Shown here one piece after another: positions 28,447 to 37,231 of a DNA stretch of 64,000 bases. The notes beneath the pieces are model-generated. The model saw only the letters and a list, made by a program, of their open reading frames with translations, ran no database searches and was not told where the DNA came from. A program made the position numbers and the translations under genes. The DNA comes from Allobosea sp. (lineage in GTDB: Bacteria; Pseudomonadota; Alphaproteobacteria; Rhizobiales; Beijerinckiaceae): positions 1 to 64,000 of the forward strand of contig JAAEQB010000022.1 in NCBI GenBank assembly GCA_024231975.1, given 5' to 3'. Numbering within the stretch: the first letter of the stretch is position 1; every line of letters begins with the position of its first letter.

Positions 28447-28917
28447 TCACTCGATCACCAGCAGCGGCTCGCCGTATTCAACCGGCTGGCCATCCTCGAC
28501 CAGGATGGCGACGACCTTGCCGGCGCGCGGCGCGACGATGTCGTTGAAGGTCTTCATCGCTTCGACGAGCAGCACGCGCTCGCCCGCCTTCACCTCCTGG
28601 CCGACCTCGATGAACGGCTTGGCCTCCGGCGAGGGCCGGCGATAGGCGGTGCCGACCATCGGCGAGTTGACGGTGCCGGGATGGGCAGCGGCCGCCTTGG
28701 CGTCGGCCGGGGCAGCCGCAGGCGCTGCCACTGCTGCGGGTGCAGCGGCGAAGGCCGGCGCTGCCGCGACCGGCGCCATCACCGTCGCGGTGATGGTACG
28801 GGCGACGCGGATGCGCAGGTCGCCCTTCTGCACCTCGATCTCGGTCAGATCGGTCTCGTTGATCAGCTGCGCCATCTCGCGCACGAGTTCGGGATCGATG
28901 GGGCTCTTGGTCGCCAT
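28447..28917 (-). CDS. accB: Acetyl-CoA carboxylase, biotin carboxyl carrier protein
   Basis: 156 aa. Carries biotin between accC and the carboxyltransferase. Helical N-terminus (DPELVREMAQLINETDLTEIEVQKGDLRIRV), a flexible Ala/Pro linker of about 55 residues and the C-terminal biotinyl domain with Lys in the motif VEAMKT. ATG 28917 has an Ala-Thr-Lys-Ser start; a longer frame to 28998 is less plausible. Followed by accC in the same operon. Confidence 0.97.
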   Translation of the reverse strand: MATKSPIDPELVREMAQLINETDLTEIEVQKGDLRIRVARTITATVMAPVAAAPAFAAAPAAVAAPAAAPADAKAAAAHPGTVNSPMVGTAYRRPSPEAKPFIEVGQEVKAGERVLLVEAMKTFNDIVAPRAGKVVAILVEDGQPVEYGEPLLVIE

Positions 28918-29144
28918 GGCGGATTTCACCGTCTTCGTGAGCTCGATGGGCGGGACGGCAAGTCCCGAAGAGGATGCGCATATGCGAATGGATGGCACCG
29001 GATCAAGCCGGCAGCCTCGCGATGTCGCGCGTCTTTACCCGGATTGGCGGGTCAGGAAAAGGGCGAAGGCGCCCTGTGGGCGCCTTGCCTATGCAAATCG
29101 CCGCTGTTCCACAGCAACAGCGCAGAAAATCCTGTTCAGGCGGC

Positions 29145-29927
29145 TCAGCCGCTGCAGGTGGCCTTGCCGCATTTGCGGACGGCCTCGATCTTCTGCTTCA
29201 GCGCCGCCTGTCCGACCGCGCCGAACACCACCTCGTCGCCGACGATGAAGGCCGGCGTACCGGTGAGGCCGAGTCGGTCGCCGAGGGCGACAGTCTGCTC
29301 GATCACGGCTCGCGTCGCCGGTGCCTCCATCTCCTTCTTGACGCGCTCGATGTCGGCGCCGGCCTCCTTGGCGATCTCCATCGCCTTGGCGCCGTTGACC
29401 CGGCCCTTGGTCGCCATCAGCTTGAGGTGGAAATCCCAGTACTTCTGGCCCTGGAGCTGGTTCTTCACTGCAATGGCGACGCGGCTCGCCTCGACGGAAT
29501 CAGGGCCGAGGATCGGGAAGTCCTTGATCACGACCTTGAGCTTGGGATCGTCCTTGGCAAGGGCGCGGACATCCTCCATCGCCCTTTTGCAGAAGCCGCA
29601 ATTGTAATCCATGAACTCGACCAGGGTGACGTCGCCCTGCGGGTTGCCGGCGATCACCGAGGTCGCGGGATCGGTCAGGCTGGCCTTCTCGGCCGCGAGC
29701 GCATTGCGCTGCGCCTCGACCTGCGCGACCTGATTGCGCTTCTCCAGCTCGACCAGAGCCTCCTGAATCAGCTCCGGATTCTTCAGCAGCGTCTCCTTGA
29801 TCAGCTCGACCACGGCCGCGCGCTGCTCGGCCGAGAGCGACTGGGCCTGCACCGGCACGGTGGCGACGCCGAGCGCGCAGGCGGCGATGCCGGCGAGCGC
29901 CAGACGGCGCAGCGAAGAGAAGATCAT
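29145..29927 (-). CDS. DsbA-family thiol:disulfide oxidoreductase
   Basis: 260 aa with a signal peptide ending at VQAQ. Residues about 30-70 are helical (VVELIKETLLKNPELIQEALVELEKRN), like ScsC/BdbD-type proteins that form oligomers. The thioredoxin fold has the redox motif Cys-Gly-Phe-Cys in MDYNCGFCKRAMEDV and the cis-Pro loop TGTPAFIVG. Periplasmic. 228 nt upstream of accB. Could be an oxidase or an isomerase; the longer N-terminal helix favours an isomerase or shuffle type. Confidence 0.9.
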   Translation of the reverse strand: MIFSSLRRLALAGIAACALGVATVPVQAQSLSAEQRAAVVELIKETLLKNPELIQEALVELEKRNQVAQVEAQRNALAAEKASLTDPATSVIAGNPQGDVTLVEFMDYNCGFCKRAMEDVRALAKDDPKLKVVIKDFPILGPDSVEASRVAIAVKNQLQGQKYWDFHLKLMATKGRVNGAKAMEIAKEAGADIERVKKEMEAPATRAVIEQTVALGDRLGLTGTPAFIVGDEVVFGAVGQAALKQKIEAVRKCGKATCSG

Positions 29928-30258
29928 GACGACGGTCCTTTCCAGGGCGCGATTCGCGCGCACTATGATTGTTTGTCGGGAGGAACATACCCGATGACGG
30001 CACCTGCGCGCAGTGCCGCAGGCGATCCCTGCGGCAATTTGGCTGGCGCCCGGCCCGCCTCGGTGTGAGAAGCGAAAAGGCTGAAAAATCCCTCAATTCT
30101 TGTCCTCCGCAGGCGCGGCAGCGTCAATTCACAGCTTTGCCAGCGGAGCGATCGCGCCCTCCTGCAACAAGATCGTGATCCTGCCATGGCAGGGAGCGAA
30201 AACACTTGTCGCGCCCGCAAGGGCCGACAACATAGCGCGCGCACCGCAAGAGGTCGTC
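29928..30258. other. Divergent promoter region
   Basis: 331 bp between the dsbA-like (minus) and YARHG (plus) genes. No gene, no convincing palindrome. Confidence 0.5.
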
Positions 30259-30540
30259 ATGTCGAAGCTCCTCCTCCCCGCCCTCGCCCTCGGCATCGCC
30301 CTGCCACTCCTTGCGACCGCCACGCCGGCGGCCGCCCAGAGCTGCGAGGACCTCTGGTACCAGCGCAACGAGATCTACAAGGCGCAGGGCTATTGCTTCC
30401 GCACCCAGCGCGGCATCAGCGCCTTCGGCAATGCCGGTTGCCAGTACGACAATATCGAGGACGTGCCGCTCTCCGCCACCCAACACCGCGTCATCGCCGA
30501 CATCCAGCGCGCCGAGCGCACGAGCCGCTGCCCGCGCTAA
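30259..30540 (+). CDS. YARHG-domain secreted protein
   Basis: 93 aa with a signal peptide (MSKLLLPALALGIALPLLATATPAAA). The remainder matches the YARHG pattern: SCEDLWYQRNEIYKAQGYCFRTQRGISAFGNAGC. Four Cys suggest two disulfides in the periplasm or outside. ATG 30259 begins a clear signal peptide. Function unknown; such domains are common in surface proteins. Confidence 0.85.
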   Translation: MSKLLLPALALGIALPLLATATPAAAQSCEDLWYQRNEIYKAQGYCFRTQRGISAFGNAGCQYDNIEDVPLSATQHRVIADIQRAERTSRCPR

Positions 30541-30550
30541 CCTCCTCTCC

Positions 30551-30703
30551 CTCCGTCATTCCGGGGCGCCGCGCAGCGGCGAGCCCGGAACCCAGAACCG
30601 ATGTCGTCTTTCAGCAAGGCGCGATGGCTGCCGCGCGTCCTGATACCATTCATCGGTTCTGGATTCCGGGATCAGGCCTTCGGCCTGCCCCGGAATGACG
30701 GAG
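30551..30703. repeat. Long palindromic repeat between convergent genes
   Basis: CTCCGTCATTCCGGGGC (30551-30567) pairs with GCCCCGGAATGACGGAG (30687-30703); inside, CCAGAACCGATG (30592-30603) pairs with CATCGGTTCTGG (30651-30662). A 153-bp nested hairpin, able to end both transcripts. Its outer CGTCATTCC end recalls the REP-like elements at 26930 and 57803. Confidence 0.7.
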
Positions 30704-30716
30704 TGGTCCGCGACCG

Positions 30717-31430
30717 CTAGCCCACCGCCCGAAACCGGACCTCACCCTCGTTGAGGAAGCAGCTCTTGCTGAAAAGCGAGAGATCGAACGGGTTCGGCAG
30801 GCGGACGTCGTCGAGATCAGGACAGGGCTTGGCCGCCGGATCATAGGAACGGTCGATCTGCGAGATGAAGGCGAGAATCACACCTTTCTCCTGCGCAAAC
30901 GCCTTGAGCGCACTGATCTGGGCGCCAAGCTCGGGATTGCCGCGCTTCTGGTCGAGCAGTTGCAGATAATCGACGATCGCCAGCGTGCCGCGCGGTGCCT
31001 CAGCCAGCGCCTGCATGATGTGGTCGGCGCTGATCGCCTCCGAATCGTCGAAGGAGAACAGCGCCTCGAACTGCGCTGGGTCGACGCCGAGCGCCCGGAA
31101 GCGCCGGAGCACATCCCTGGCCGTATATTCAAGCGTGAAGAACACTGCACGGCGGCCGGCCTTCATCGCCTCGACCGCGAGCTGGAGGCTGAGCAGCGTC
31201 TTGCCATGCCCCGGCCTCGCGCCGATCAGCAGCAGGTCTCCCGGCTCCAGACGGGCCAGCAGCCCCTCGGCGGATAGGGTTTCCGCCGACTTGGCCGCGA
31301 GCAAGCTCCAGGCGCCGAAGCCTTCGCCGACGGCGACGCGGTCGAGCGCCAGATGGAGCGGGATGTCATCCTTGCGCGCCAGCTCCTTGGCCTTGCGCTT
31401 CAGACGATAAACGGGTGCGGAAAGCTTCAT
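30717..31430 (-). CDS. DnaB-like RecA-fold ATPase, standalone
   Basis: 237 aa. A RecA-like ATPase core with Walker A GARPGHGKTLLSLQLA and Walker B TLAIVDYLQLLDQKRG, the pattern of the DnaB C-terminal domain, then SQIDRSYDP. It lacks a DnaB N-terminal domain and looks too short to be the replicative helicase. N-terminus is basic. A phage or plasmid origin is possible, but it is not near other phage genes. Confidence 0.75.
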   Translation of the reverse strand: MKLSAPVYRLKRKAKELARKDDIPLHLALDRVAVGEGFGAWSLLAAKSAETLSAEGLLARLEPGDLLLIGARPGHGKTLLSLQLAVEAMKAGRRAVFFTLEYTARDVLRRFRALGVDPAQFEALFSFDDSEAISADHIMQALAEAPRGTLAIVDYLQLLDQKRGNPELGAQISALKAFAQEKGVILAFISQIDRSYDPAAKPCPDLDDVRLPNPFDLSLFSKSCFLNEGEVRFRAVG

Positions 31431-31589
31431 CGATGGACCTCCTGATGCGAGCTGGATCCGCAATCCCTCCTTATGCGCAGCGCTCGAACAGTCGGTTCGA
31501 TGATGGAGATACCCTGCACGGCAGCGTGCTTCCCGGATGGAGGGTGGAGGCGTGGGTAAAGCCTGGAATCAGAACATAGCCGATCCCGT

Positions 31590-32504
31590 TCAAGCCGTCG
31601 CCTGGCGCCTGCTCCAATCGAAGCCGCGCAGATGGTCGACCAGCGCGCGCAGCTTCGGCGCCATGGCGCGGCGGCTGGGGTAGTAGAGATAGAAGCCCGC
31701 AAAATACGGGCAGAACTCCTCCAGCAGCGGCACCAACTCACCACGCGCCATCGCCGGCCGGAAGCTCTCTTCCATGCCGAAGGTGATGCCGGCGCCCGCG
31801 ACCGCGAGCTTGATCATCAACGCCATGTCGCTGGTCGTGATCTCGGGCGCGACGGCGACGCTGAACTCCCTGCCATCCTCGGCGAACTCCCAGCGATAAG
31901 GCGGCAGCTTCGGGCCCGGCCGCCAGCCGATGCAGCGATGCGTGGCCAACTCGCGCGGATGCAAGGGCACGCCGAAGCGCTCGCTATAGGCTGGCGCGCA
32001 GACAGCTAGCTGGCGCTCCTCGCCGCCGATCGCAACCGCGATCATGTCCTGCTCGATCACCTCGCCGAGCCTGACGCCGGCATCATAGCCGGCGGCGACG
32101 ATATCGAACTCCTCGTCGGTCACGGTGATGTCGAGCTCGACCTCGGGATTGGCCACGACGAAGCTCGCCAGGAACGGCCCCGAGAGGAAGCGCTCGGCGA
32201 TCGACGAGACCGCCAGGCGCAGGCGCCCGCGCGGACCGGTGCGCAAATCCCGCGTCGCTTCGACGGCGGCGCGCAGATCAGCCAGGGCGGGATCAAGATC
32301 GGCGAGCAGGCGCTCGCCCGCCTCCGTCAGGCTGACGCTGCGTGTAGTCCGCTGCACCAGCGCGATGCCGAGTCGCTCCTCCAGCTTCCGGATTGACTGG
32401 CTGACAGCCGAGCGTGTCACGCCAATTCGGTCGGCGGCCGCTCGAAAGCTCCTCTCCTCGGCGACCAGCGCGAACACGGCGAGTGCGTTGAGGTCCATCT
32501 CCAT
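31590..32504 (-). CDS. LysR-family transcriptional regulator
   Basis: 304 aa. HTH at about 18-37 (SFRAAADRIGVTRSAVSQSIRKLEERLGIALVQRT), then the two-lobe sensor domain. Starts 120 nt from the divergent SDR gene, so probably controls the SDR/CMD/Atu4866 cluster. A second ATG two codons on is equally good. Confidence 0.9.
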   Translation of the reverse strand: MEMDLNALAVFALVAEERSFRAAADRIGVTRSAVSQSIRKLEERLGIALVQRTTRSVSLTEAGERLLADLDPALADLRAAVEATRDLRTGPRGRLRLAVSSIAERFLSGPFLASFVVANPEVELDITVTDEEFDIVAAGYDAGVRLGEVIEQDMIAVAIGGEERQLAVCAPAYSERFGVPLHPRELATHRCIGWRPGPKLPPYRWEFAEDGREFSVAVAPEITTSDMALMIKLAVAGAGITFGMEESFRPAMARGELVPLLEEFCPYFAGFYLYYPSRRAMAPKLRALVDHLRGFDWSRRQATA

Positions 32505-32623
32505 TGGTTAGAATAGCTCTCCAGTCTGGAAAGAGATGAGCGGCTTATCGCGACAATGGCCTGCTCCTAGCTTTCGGGCAACCGCGGCACAGCGGTTCGA
32601 CGAAACAACCAGACGGAGCAGAC

Positions 32624-33349
32624 ATGGCCATCGACAAGGTCGTCCTCATCACCGGCGCATCGAGCGGGATCGGCGCCGGCATCGCCCGTGAGCTTTCAGC
32701 CGCCGGAGCGAATCTGATGCTCGGCGCAAGGCGCACGGAACGCCTTGATGCGCTTGCCGAAGAGCTCAACGCGACAGGCGGCGACGTCCGTACCCGCCGG
32801 CTCGACGTCAGCGATCGCGCCGATGTCGCCGCCTTTGCCGAAGCGGCGCGCGAGGCCTTCGGCCGCGTCGACGTCATCGTCAACAATGCCGGCGTGATGC
32901 CGCTCTCGCCGATGGCCTCGCTCAAGGTCGACGAGTGGGACCGGATGATCGACGTCAACATCAAGGGCGTGCTCTACGGCATCGCCGCGGTGTTGCCGCA
33001 GATGCTGGCGCGTGGCTCCGGCCAGATCGTCAACATCGCCTCGATCGGCGCGCTCGCAGTGTCGCCGACGGCGGCCGTCTACTGCGCGACGAAATACGCG
33101 GTGCGCGCCATCTCCGACGGTCTGCGCCAGGAGCACTCTGAGCTGCGCATTACCTGCATCCATCCCGGCGTGGTCGAGAGCGAGCTCGCCAGCACCATCA
33201 CCGACCCGGCCGCAGCCGAACTGATGCGCAGCTACCGCGCCATCGCGCTCCAGCCCGATGCGATCGGCCGCGCCGTGCGCTTCGCGATCGAGCAGCCGGG
33301 CGATGTCGACGTCAACGAGATCGTCGTCCGCCCCACCGCCACCCGCTGA
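32624..33349 (+). CDS. SDR-family oxidoreductase
   Basis: 241 aa NAD(P)-dependent enzyme. Cofactor motif TGASSGIGAG at 11-20, NNAG in VIVNNAGVMPLSP, and catalytic Ser plus Tyr-x3-Lys in IASIGALAVSPTAAVYCATKYA. Classical type. Arg-rich residues (ARRTERLD) after the second strand favour NADPH. Substrate unknown. First gene of a plus-strand cluster. Confidence 0.93.
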   Translation: MAIDKVVLITGASSGIGAGIARELSAAGANLMLGARRTERLDALAEELNATGGDVRTRRLDVSDRADVAAFAEAAREAFGRVDVIVNNAGVMPLSPMASLKVDEWDRMIDVNIKGVLYGIAAVLPQMLARGSGQIVNIASIGALAVSPTAAVYCATKYAVRAISDGLRQEHSELRITCIHPGVVESELASTITDPAAAELMRSYRAIALQPDAIGRAVRFAIEQPGDVDVNEIVVRPTATR

Positions 33350-33359
33350 GGAGGACGCC

Positions 33360-33821
33360 ATGATCCTGGCAATGCCATCCGCACTGCGAACCGCCGCGGC
33401 AGCCTTCGCCATCGCGGCGATTCCCATCCCCGCCATCGCCGAGTCGAGTGACGAACGGCGCAAGCGCGGCGAAGCCGTCATCCGCAGCCTGAACAACGGC
33501 GAACCCCAGCAGGCGCTGGAGCGGATGCGGCAGGAGTTTCCATTCCTCGCCGAGGCGACCGAGGCCTATGCGCTCGGCGATGTCTGGTCGCGAACCGGCC
33601 TCGACAGCCGCACGCGCCAGCTCGCAGCGGTCGCAGCCTTCGCCGCGACCGGCCAGACCGCCTTCATGAAGGTCCATGCCGGCTACGCCCTCAACATCGG
33701 CGTGCCCGAGGGAGAGCTGAAGGAGATCGTCTACCTGATCACCGTGCCGGCCGGAATCTCGCGCGCGATTGCGGCATCGCAGGCTCTGTCGGAGCTCTTC
33801 GCCGAACGCCGCAGGCAGTGA
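33360..33821 (+). CDS. Carboxymuconolactone decarboxylase-like secreted protein
   Basis: 153 aa with a signal peptide ending about residue 27 (AIPIPAIAE). The AhpD/CMD helical block is present: SRTRQLAAVAAFAATGQTAFMKVHAGYALNIGV. It has no Cys-x-x-Cys and no Cys before the conserved His, so it is not a peroxidase-type AhpD. Starts 11 nt after the SDR stop. Confidence 0.85.
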   Translation: MILAMPSALRTAAAAFAIAAIPIPAIAESSDERRKRGEAVIRSLNNGEPQQALERMRQEFPFLAEATEAYALGDVWSRTGLDSRTRQLAAVAAFAATGQTAFMKVHAGYALNIGVPEGELKEIVYLITVPAGISRAIAASQALSELFAERRRQ

Positions 33822-33832
33822 GGGGAACGATC

Positions 33833-34204
33833 ATGAACACCCTGCTCGTGAACGCCTCGCTGCTGCTGGCCGCCGGCGTCGGTCTTGCCACCACCACCAT
33901 CCAGAATGGCCCGGAAGGATCCACCCGCATGATGACCACCCAGGCAGCCGCCACCGAGCCCCCGCAGCCCCACCCTTATGTCGGCATGTGGGTCACAGCC
34001 GACGACCATGTCCGTCACGAGCTGCTGCCGAATGGCCGCTATGATGAGGCGCGCGGCAATCGCGAGAGCGCCTATCGCGGCCGCTACAAGGTCACCGGCA
34101 GCTATATCGAGTACTGGGACGACACCGGTTTCACTGCCGACGGCACCTTCGTCGATGCGGACACACTGCACCATGGCGGCATGATCCTGCTCCGCCGGCC
34201 CTGA
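33833..34204 (+). CDS. Atu4866-like small secreted protein
   Basis: 123 aa. A signal-like N-terminus (MNTLLVNASLLLAAGVGLA) and a compact domain HPYVGMWVTADDHVRHELLPNGRYDEARGNRESAYRGRYKVTGSYIEYWDDTGF, which I recognise as the Atu4866 type seen beside SDR/CMD genes. Function unknown. Follows the CMD gene by 11 nt, in the LysR-linked cluster. Confidence 0.8.
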   Translation: MNTLLVNASLLLAAGVGLATTTIQNGPEGSTRMMTTQAAATEPPQPHPYVGMWVTADDHVRHELLPNGRYDEARGNRESAYRGRYKVTGSYIEYWDDTGFTADGTFVDADTLHHGGMILLRRP

Positions 34205-34332
34205 CCGAGGCCTGTCCTGCGCTGCGCAAAGCTGTGGAATGCAGGCCAGGCCTTGCCTTGACTGCCGGCGGGCATGCTAGAAGCGCCGCCTTGCGTTTCC
34301 CGCCACGGCAAGGAGCGGCCTGGATTCCCGGC

Positions 34333-35838
34333 ATGAAGACTGGCATCGACATGGGGTCGACGCGCAGCGGCGAGCCCGCTGAGCTTAACCTCGCCGAACT
34401 GCTGGCGACGCGGCTCCTGGTCCAGGGCAATTCCGGCTCGGGCAAGTCGCATCTGCTGCGTCGTTTGCTCGAACAGAGCGCGCCGCTGGTGCAGCAGGCA
34501 ATCGTCGATCCCGAGGGCGACTTCGTCTCGTTGGCCGATCAGTTCGGCCATGTCGTGGTCGACGGCACCGCGAGCCCGGTCGAATTGCAGAAGATTGCGC
34601 TGCGCGTGCGCCAGCACCGCGTCTCGGTCGTGCTCAACCTCGAAGAGCTCGATGCCGACGAGCAGTTGCGCGCCACCGCCGCCTTCCTCGGCGGGCTCTT
34701 CGATATCGACCGCGCCCATTGGTATCCGATGCTGGTCGTGGTCGACGAAGCCCAGCTCTTCGCGCCGGTGATGGCGGGCGAGGCCTCGGACGAGGCGCGG
34801 CGCCTCTCGCTCGGCGCGATGACCAACCTGATGTGCCGTGGCCGCAAGCGCGGCCTTGCCGGCGTGATCGCGACGCAACGCCTCGCCAAGCTCGCCAAGA
34901 ACGTCGCGGCCGAGGCCTCCAACTTCCTGATGGGCCGCACCTTCCTCGACATCGACATGCAGCGCGCCGCCGACCTGCTCGGCATGGACCGGCGCCAGGC
35001 CGAGATGTTCCGCGATCTCGAGCGCGGCCAATTCGTCGCGCTCGGCCCGGCTCTGTCGAAGAAGCCGCTGCCGGTCCGGATCGGTCCGGTCGCCTCGGTC
35101 GATCGCGGTGGCGCGCCGAGCCTGATGCCGCTGCCGGAGCAGGCGCCGGAGGATGCCAGCAAGCTGATCTTCACTGCCGGGGAGGACGAGGTCGCGCCCG
35201 CGCCCTGGCCGAAGCAGCCGCGCCCGCGGCCGGTGGTGGCGCCCGAGATCATCCGCCGCATCGAGACACACCAGCCGGTGCCGCCGCCTGAGCCCGAGAT
35301 CGAGATGGATCCGGAGGAGCGCGCTGCGGCGCTGGTCGAGATCCTCAACGAGTTGCTCGACGACCCCGAGGCGCGCGACCGGCCGGTCGCGGTGCTCTAC
35401 CAGGACTTCACCGTGCGCTGCCGGATGCGCCGCGTCAGCGGGCCGGAGACGAGCCTGGACGCCTTCCGCAAGCGCCTCGCCGTCGCCCGCGCCGGAGCGA
35501 GCGAGGAGGTGCTGTCCTCCGATGCCTGGGAAAAGGCCCTGACGGCGGCAGAGAGCCTGCCGGAAGACCTGCACGGGCTCTTCCTCTTCATCGCCCGCAG
35601 CGCCATCGAGGGTGCGCCCTGTCCCTCCGATGCCGAGTTGGCCGAGGCCTATGGCAGCCATTCGCCGAGCCGGGCGCGCCGCCTGATCGGCTATATCGAG
35701 GAGCGCGGCCTCCTTGTGTGCCATGTCGACTTCCGCGGCCAGCGCACGTTGGCCCTGCCTGCACTCGGCGTCGAGACGGCGCCGGGCCTCGCCTCGCCGC
35801 TGGTCAAGGGCCTGCCACCGCGGCGGGCACGAGGTTAG
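34333..35838 (+). CDS. HerA-like (DUF853-type) ATP-binding protein
   Basis: 501 aa. Walker A GNSGSGKSHLLRRLLE near residue 35-50 and Walker B MLVVVDEAQLFAP, followed by the sensor region GVIATQRLAKLAKNVAAEASN. The pattern is that of HerA/FtsK-like DNA-translocating ATPases with a C-terminal, Pro-rich and helical region (about 250-500) of unknown fold. Starts at ATG 34333. Role in DNA processing or conjugation is possible. HAD gene follows by 2 nt. Confidence 0.85.
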   Translation: MKTGIDMGSTRSGEPAELNLAELLATRLLVQGNSGSGKSHLLRRLLEQSAPLVQQAIVDPEGDFVSLADQFGHVVVDGTASPVELQKIALRVRQHRVSVVLNLEELDADEQLRATAAFLGGLFDIDRAHWYPMLVVVDEAQLFAPVMAGEASDEARRLSLGAMTNLMCRGRKRGLAGVIATQRLAKLAKNVAAEASNFLMGRTFLDIDMQRAADLLGMDRRQAEMFRDLERGQFVALGPALSKKPLPVRIGPVASVDRGGAPSLMPLPEQAPEDASKLIFTAGEDEVAPAPWPKQPRPRPVVAPEIIRRIETHQPVPPPEPEIEMDPEERAAALVEILNELLDDPEARDRPVAVLYQDFTVRCRMRRVSGPETSLDAFRKRLAVARAGASEEVLSSDAWEKALTAAESLPEDLHGLFLFIARSAIEGAPCPSDAELAEAYGSHSPSRARRLIGYIEERGLLVCHVDFRGQRTLALPALGVETAPGLASPLVKGLPPRRARG

Positions 35839-35840
35839 AC

Positions 35841-36449
35841 GTGATCCGCGCCGTCCTCCTCGATGTCGACGGCGTGCTGGTCACCGGGCGGCCAGAGGAT
35901 GGGCTGCACTGGAGCCATGATCTCGAGCGTGATCTCGGCATTGCACCCGAGCTACTTCAGCGGCGATTCTTCGCCCGCTACTGGGCGGACATCGTCACCG
36001 GTCGTGCAGAACTACGCGAAACGCTTGTGCCGGTCCTGGCCGAGATCGCTCCCGCAGTGAGCAGCGAGGCCCTTCTGGAATACTGGTTCGCGCGCGACGC
36101 ACGGCTGGAAGGGGCCCTGCTGCAGGATATCGCGGTGCTGCGCCGCGACGGCCTGACCGTCGCCTTGGCGAGCAATCAGGAGCACTTGCGTGCCCGCTAC
36201 CTTTCGGAGCGGCTGGGCCTCGCAGGCCATGTCGACCACTTCTATTATTCGGCAGCGATCGGCGCGCGAAAGCCGGATTCCGCCTTCTATCGCCACGTCG
36301 AGCAGGCACTGGGCAAGCCGCCCGAAGCGCTCCTGCTAATCGACGATACCGTCGAAAATGTCAGTGCCGCCAGGCAAGCCGGCTGGCGGGCCGCCCATTG
36401 GACGGCCCCTCGGCGCCTCGGCGACATCGTTGCCGAGGCCGGCGAATGA
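35841..36449 (+). CDS. HAD-superfamily hydrolase
   Basis: 202 aa. Motif I DVDGVLVTG (Asp nucleophile; the second Asp two residues on), motif II Ser/Thr in LASNQ, and motif IV LLIDDTVENV. A HAD-IA type with a small helical cap (about 20-90). GTG start 2 nt after the ATPase stop, so co-translated. Substrate unknown, maybe a phosphosugar or nucleotide. Confidence 0.9.
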   Translation: MIRAVLLDVDGVLVTGRPEDGLHWSHDLERDLGIAPELLQRRFFARYWADIVTGRAELRETLVPVLAEIAPAVSSEALLEYWFARDARLEGALLQDIAVLRRDGLTVALASNQEHLRARYLSERLGLAGHVDHFYYSAAIGARKPDSAFYRHVEQALGKPPEALLLIDDTVENVSAARQAGWRAAHWTAPRRLGDIVAEAGE

Positions 36450-36452
36450 TCC

Positions 36453-37022
36453 TCAATGGCCCTTGCCGGGCGCCAGCGTCATCCGGTCGACCCAGGCGAT
36501 GCCCAGCGCGGAAAAGATGAAGATGGTGTGGATCAGCGTCTGCAGCAGCACGCCCGTGGTGGTGTAGTTCGTCGCCGTCGGCCCGCCGATATTGCCGGCC
36601 TCGATGAAGGTCCGCAGCAGGTGGATCGACGAGATGCCGATGATCGCCATGGCGAGCTTGATCTTGAGGATCGAGGCGTTGACGTGGCTGAGCCATTCCG
36701 GCTGGTCCGGGTGCCCCTGCAGTTTCAGCCGCGAGACGAAGGTTTCGTAGCCGCCGACGATCACCATGATCAGCAGGTTGGAGATCATCACCACGTCGAT
36801 CAGCCCCAGCACGACCAGCATGATCTGCTGTTCGCTGAAGTTGAAGGCGTGGGTGACGAGATGCCAGAGCTCCTTGAGGAACAGGAAGACGTAGACGCAC
36901 TGCGCCACGATCAGGCCGAGATAGAGCGGCACCTGCAGCCAGCGCGAGGCGAAGATCACCATCGGCAGGGGCCGCAGCGGGCCCTTGGCAGAGAGGTCGG
37001 CGGGTTCGGCGGAGTGCGACAT
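36453..37022 (-). CDS. UPF0114 (YqhA-type) membrane protein
   Basis: 189 aa with four membrane helices. The family pattern is strong: FASRWLQVPLYLGLIVAQCVYVFLFLKEL, IDVVMISNLLIMVIVGGYETFVSRL and LKIKLAMAIIGISSIHLLRTFI. Function unknown. Ends 4 nt before the HAD gene stop on the other strand. Start at ATG 37022. Confidence 0.92.
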   Translation of the reverse strand: MSHSAEPADLSAKGPLRPLPMVIFASRWLQVPLYLGLIVAQCVYVFLFLKELWHLVTHAFNFSEQQIMLVVLGLIDVVMISNLLIMVIVGGYETFVSRLKLQGHPDQPEWLSHVNASILKIKLAMAIIGISSIHLLRTFIEAGNIGGPTATNYTTTGVLLQTLIHTIFIFSALGIAWVDRMTLAPGKGH

Positions 37023-37231
37023 GGGTCTCCCGGATAGATTGTGCAATGCGGAAACGCGAAATGGGGCCTGACGCGGCGACGCGCAAGCCGAAAAATGCCG
37101 AAAGCTGTCGGAAGTCGTTGAAATTTAGCCGCGTTTTGCGTCTAGTTCTGACGCTGAGGTGACAGTGTCCGGGCGATACCGGTAGGTTCGCGCGGGAATC
37201 CTCCCCATCCGGGAGGGACAAGGAGTTCGAG

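Noticed and set aside
27248..28645. 465-codon frame antisense to accC
   Set aside because: Shadow frame of accC.
34102..35724. 540-codon frame antisense to the HerA-like ATPase
   Set aside because: The plus strand has Walker A and B; the minus reading has no domain.
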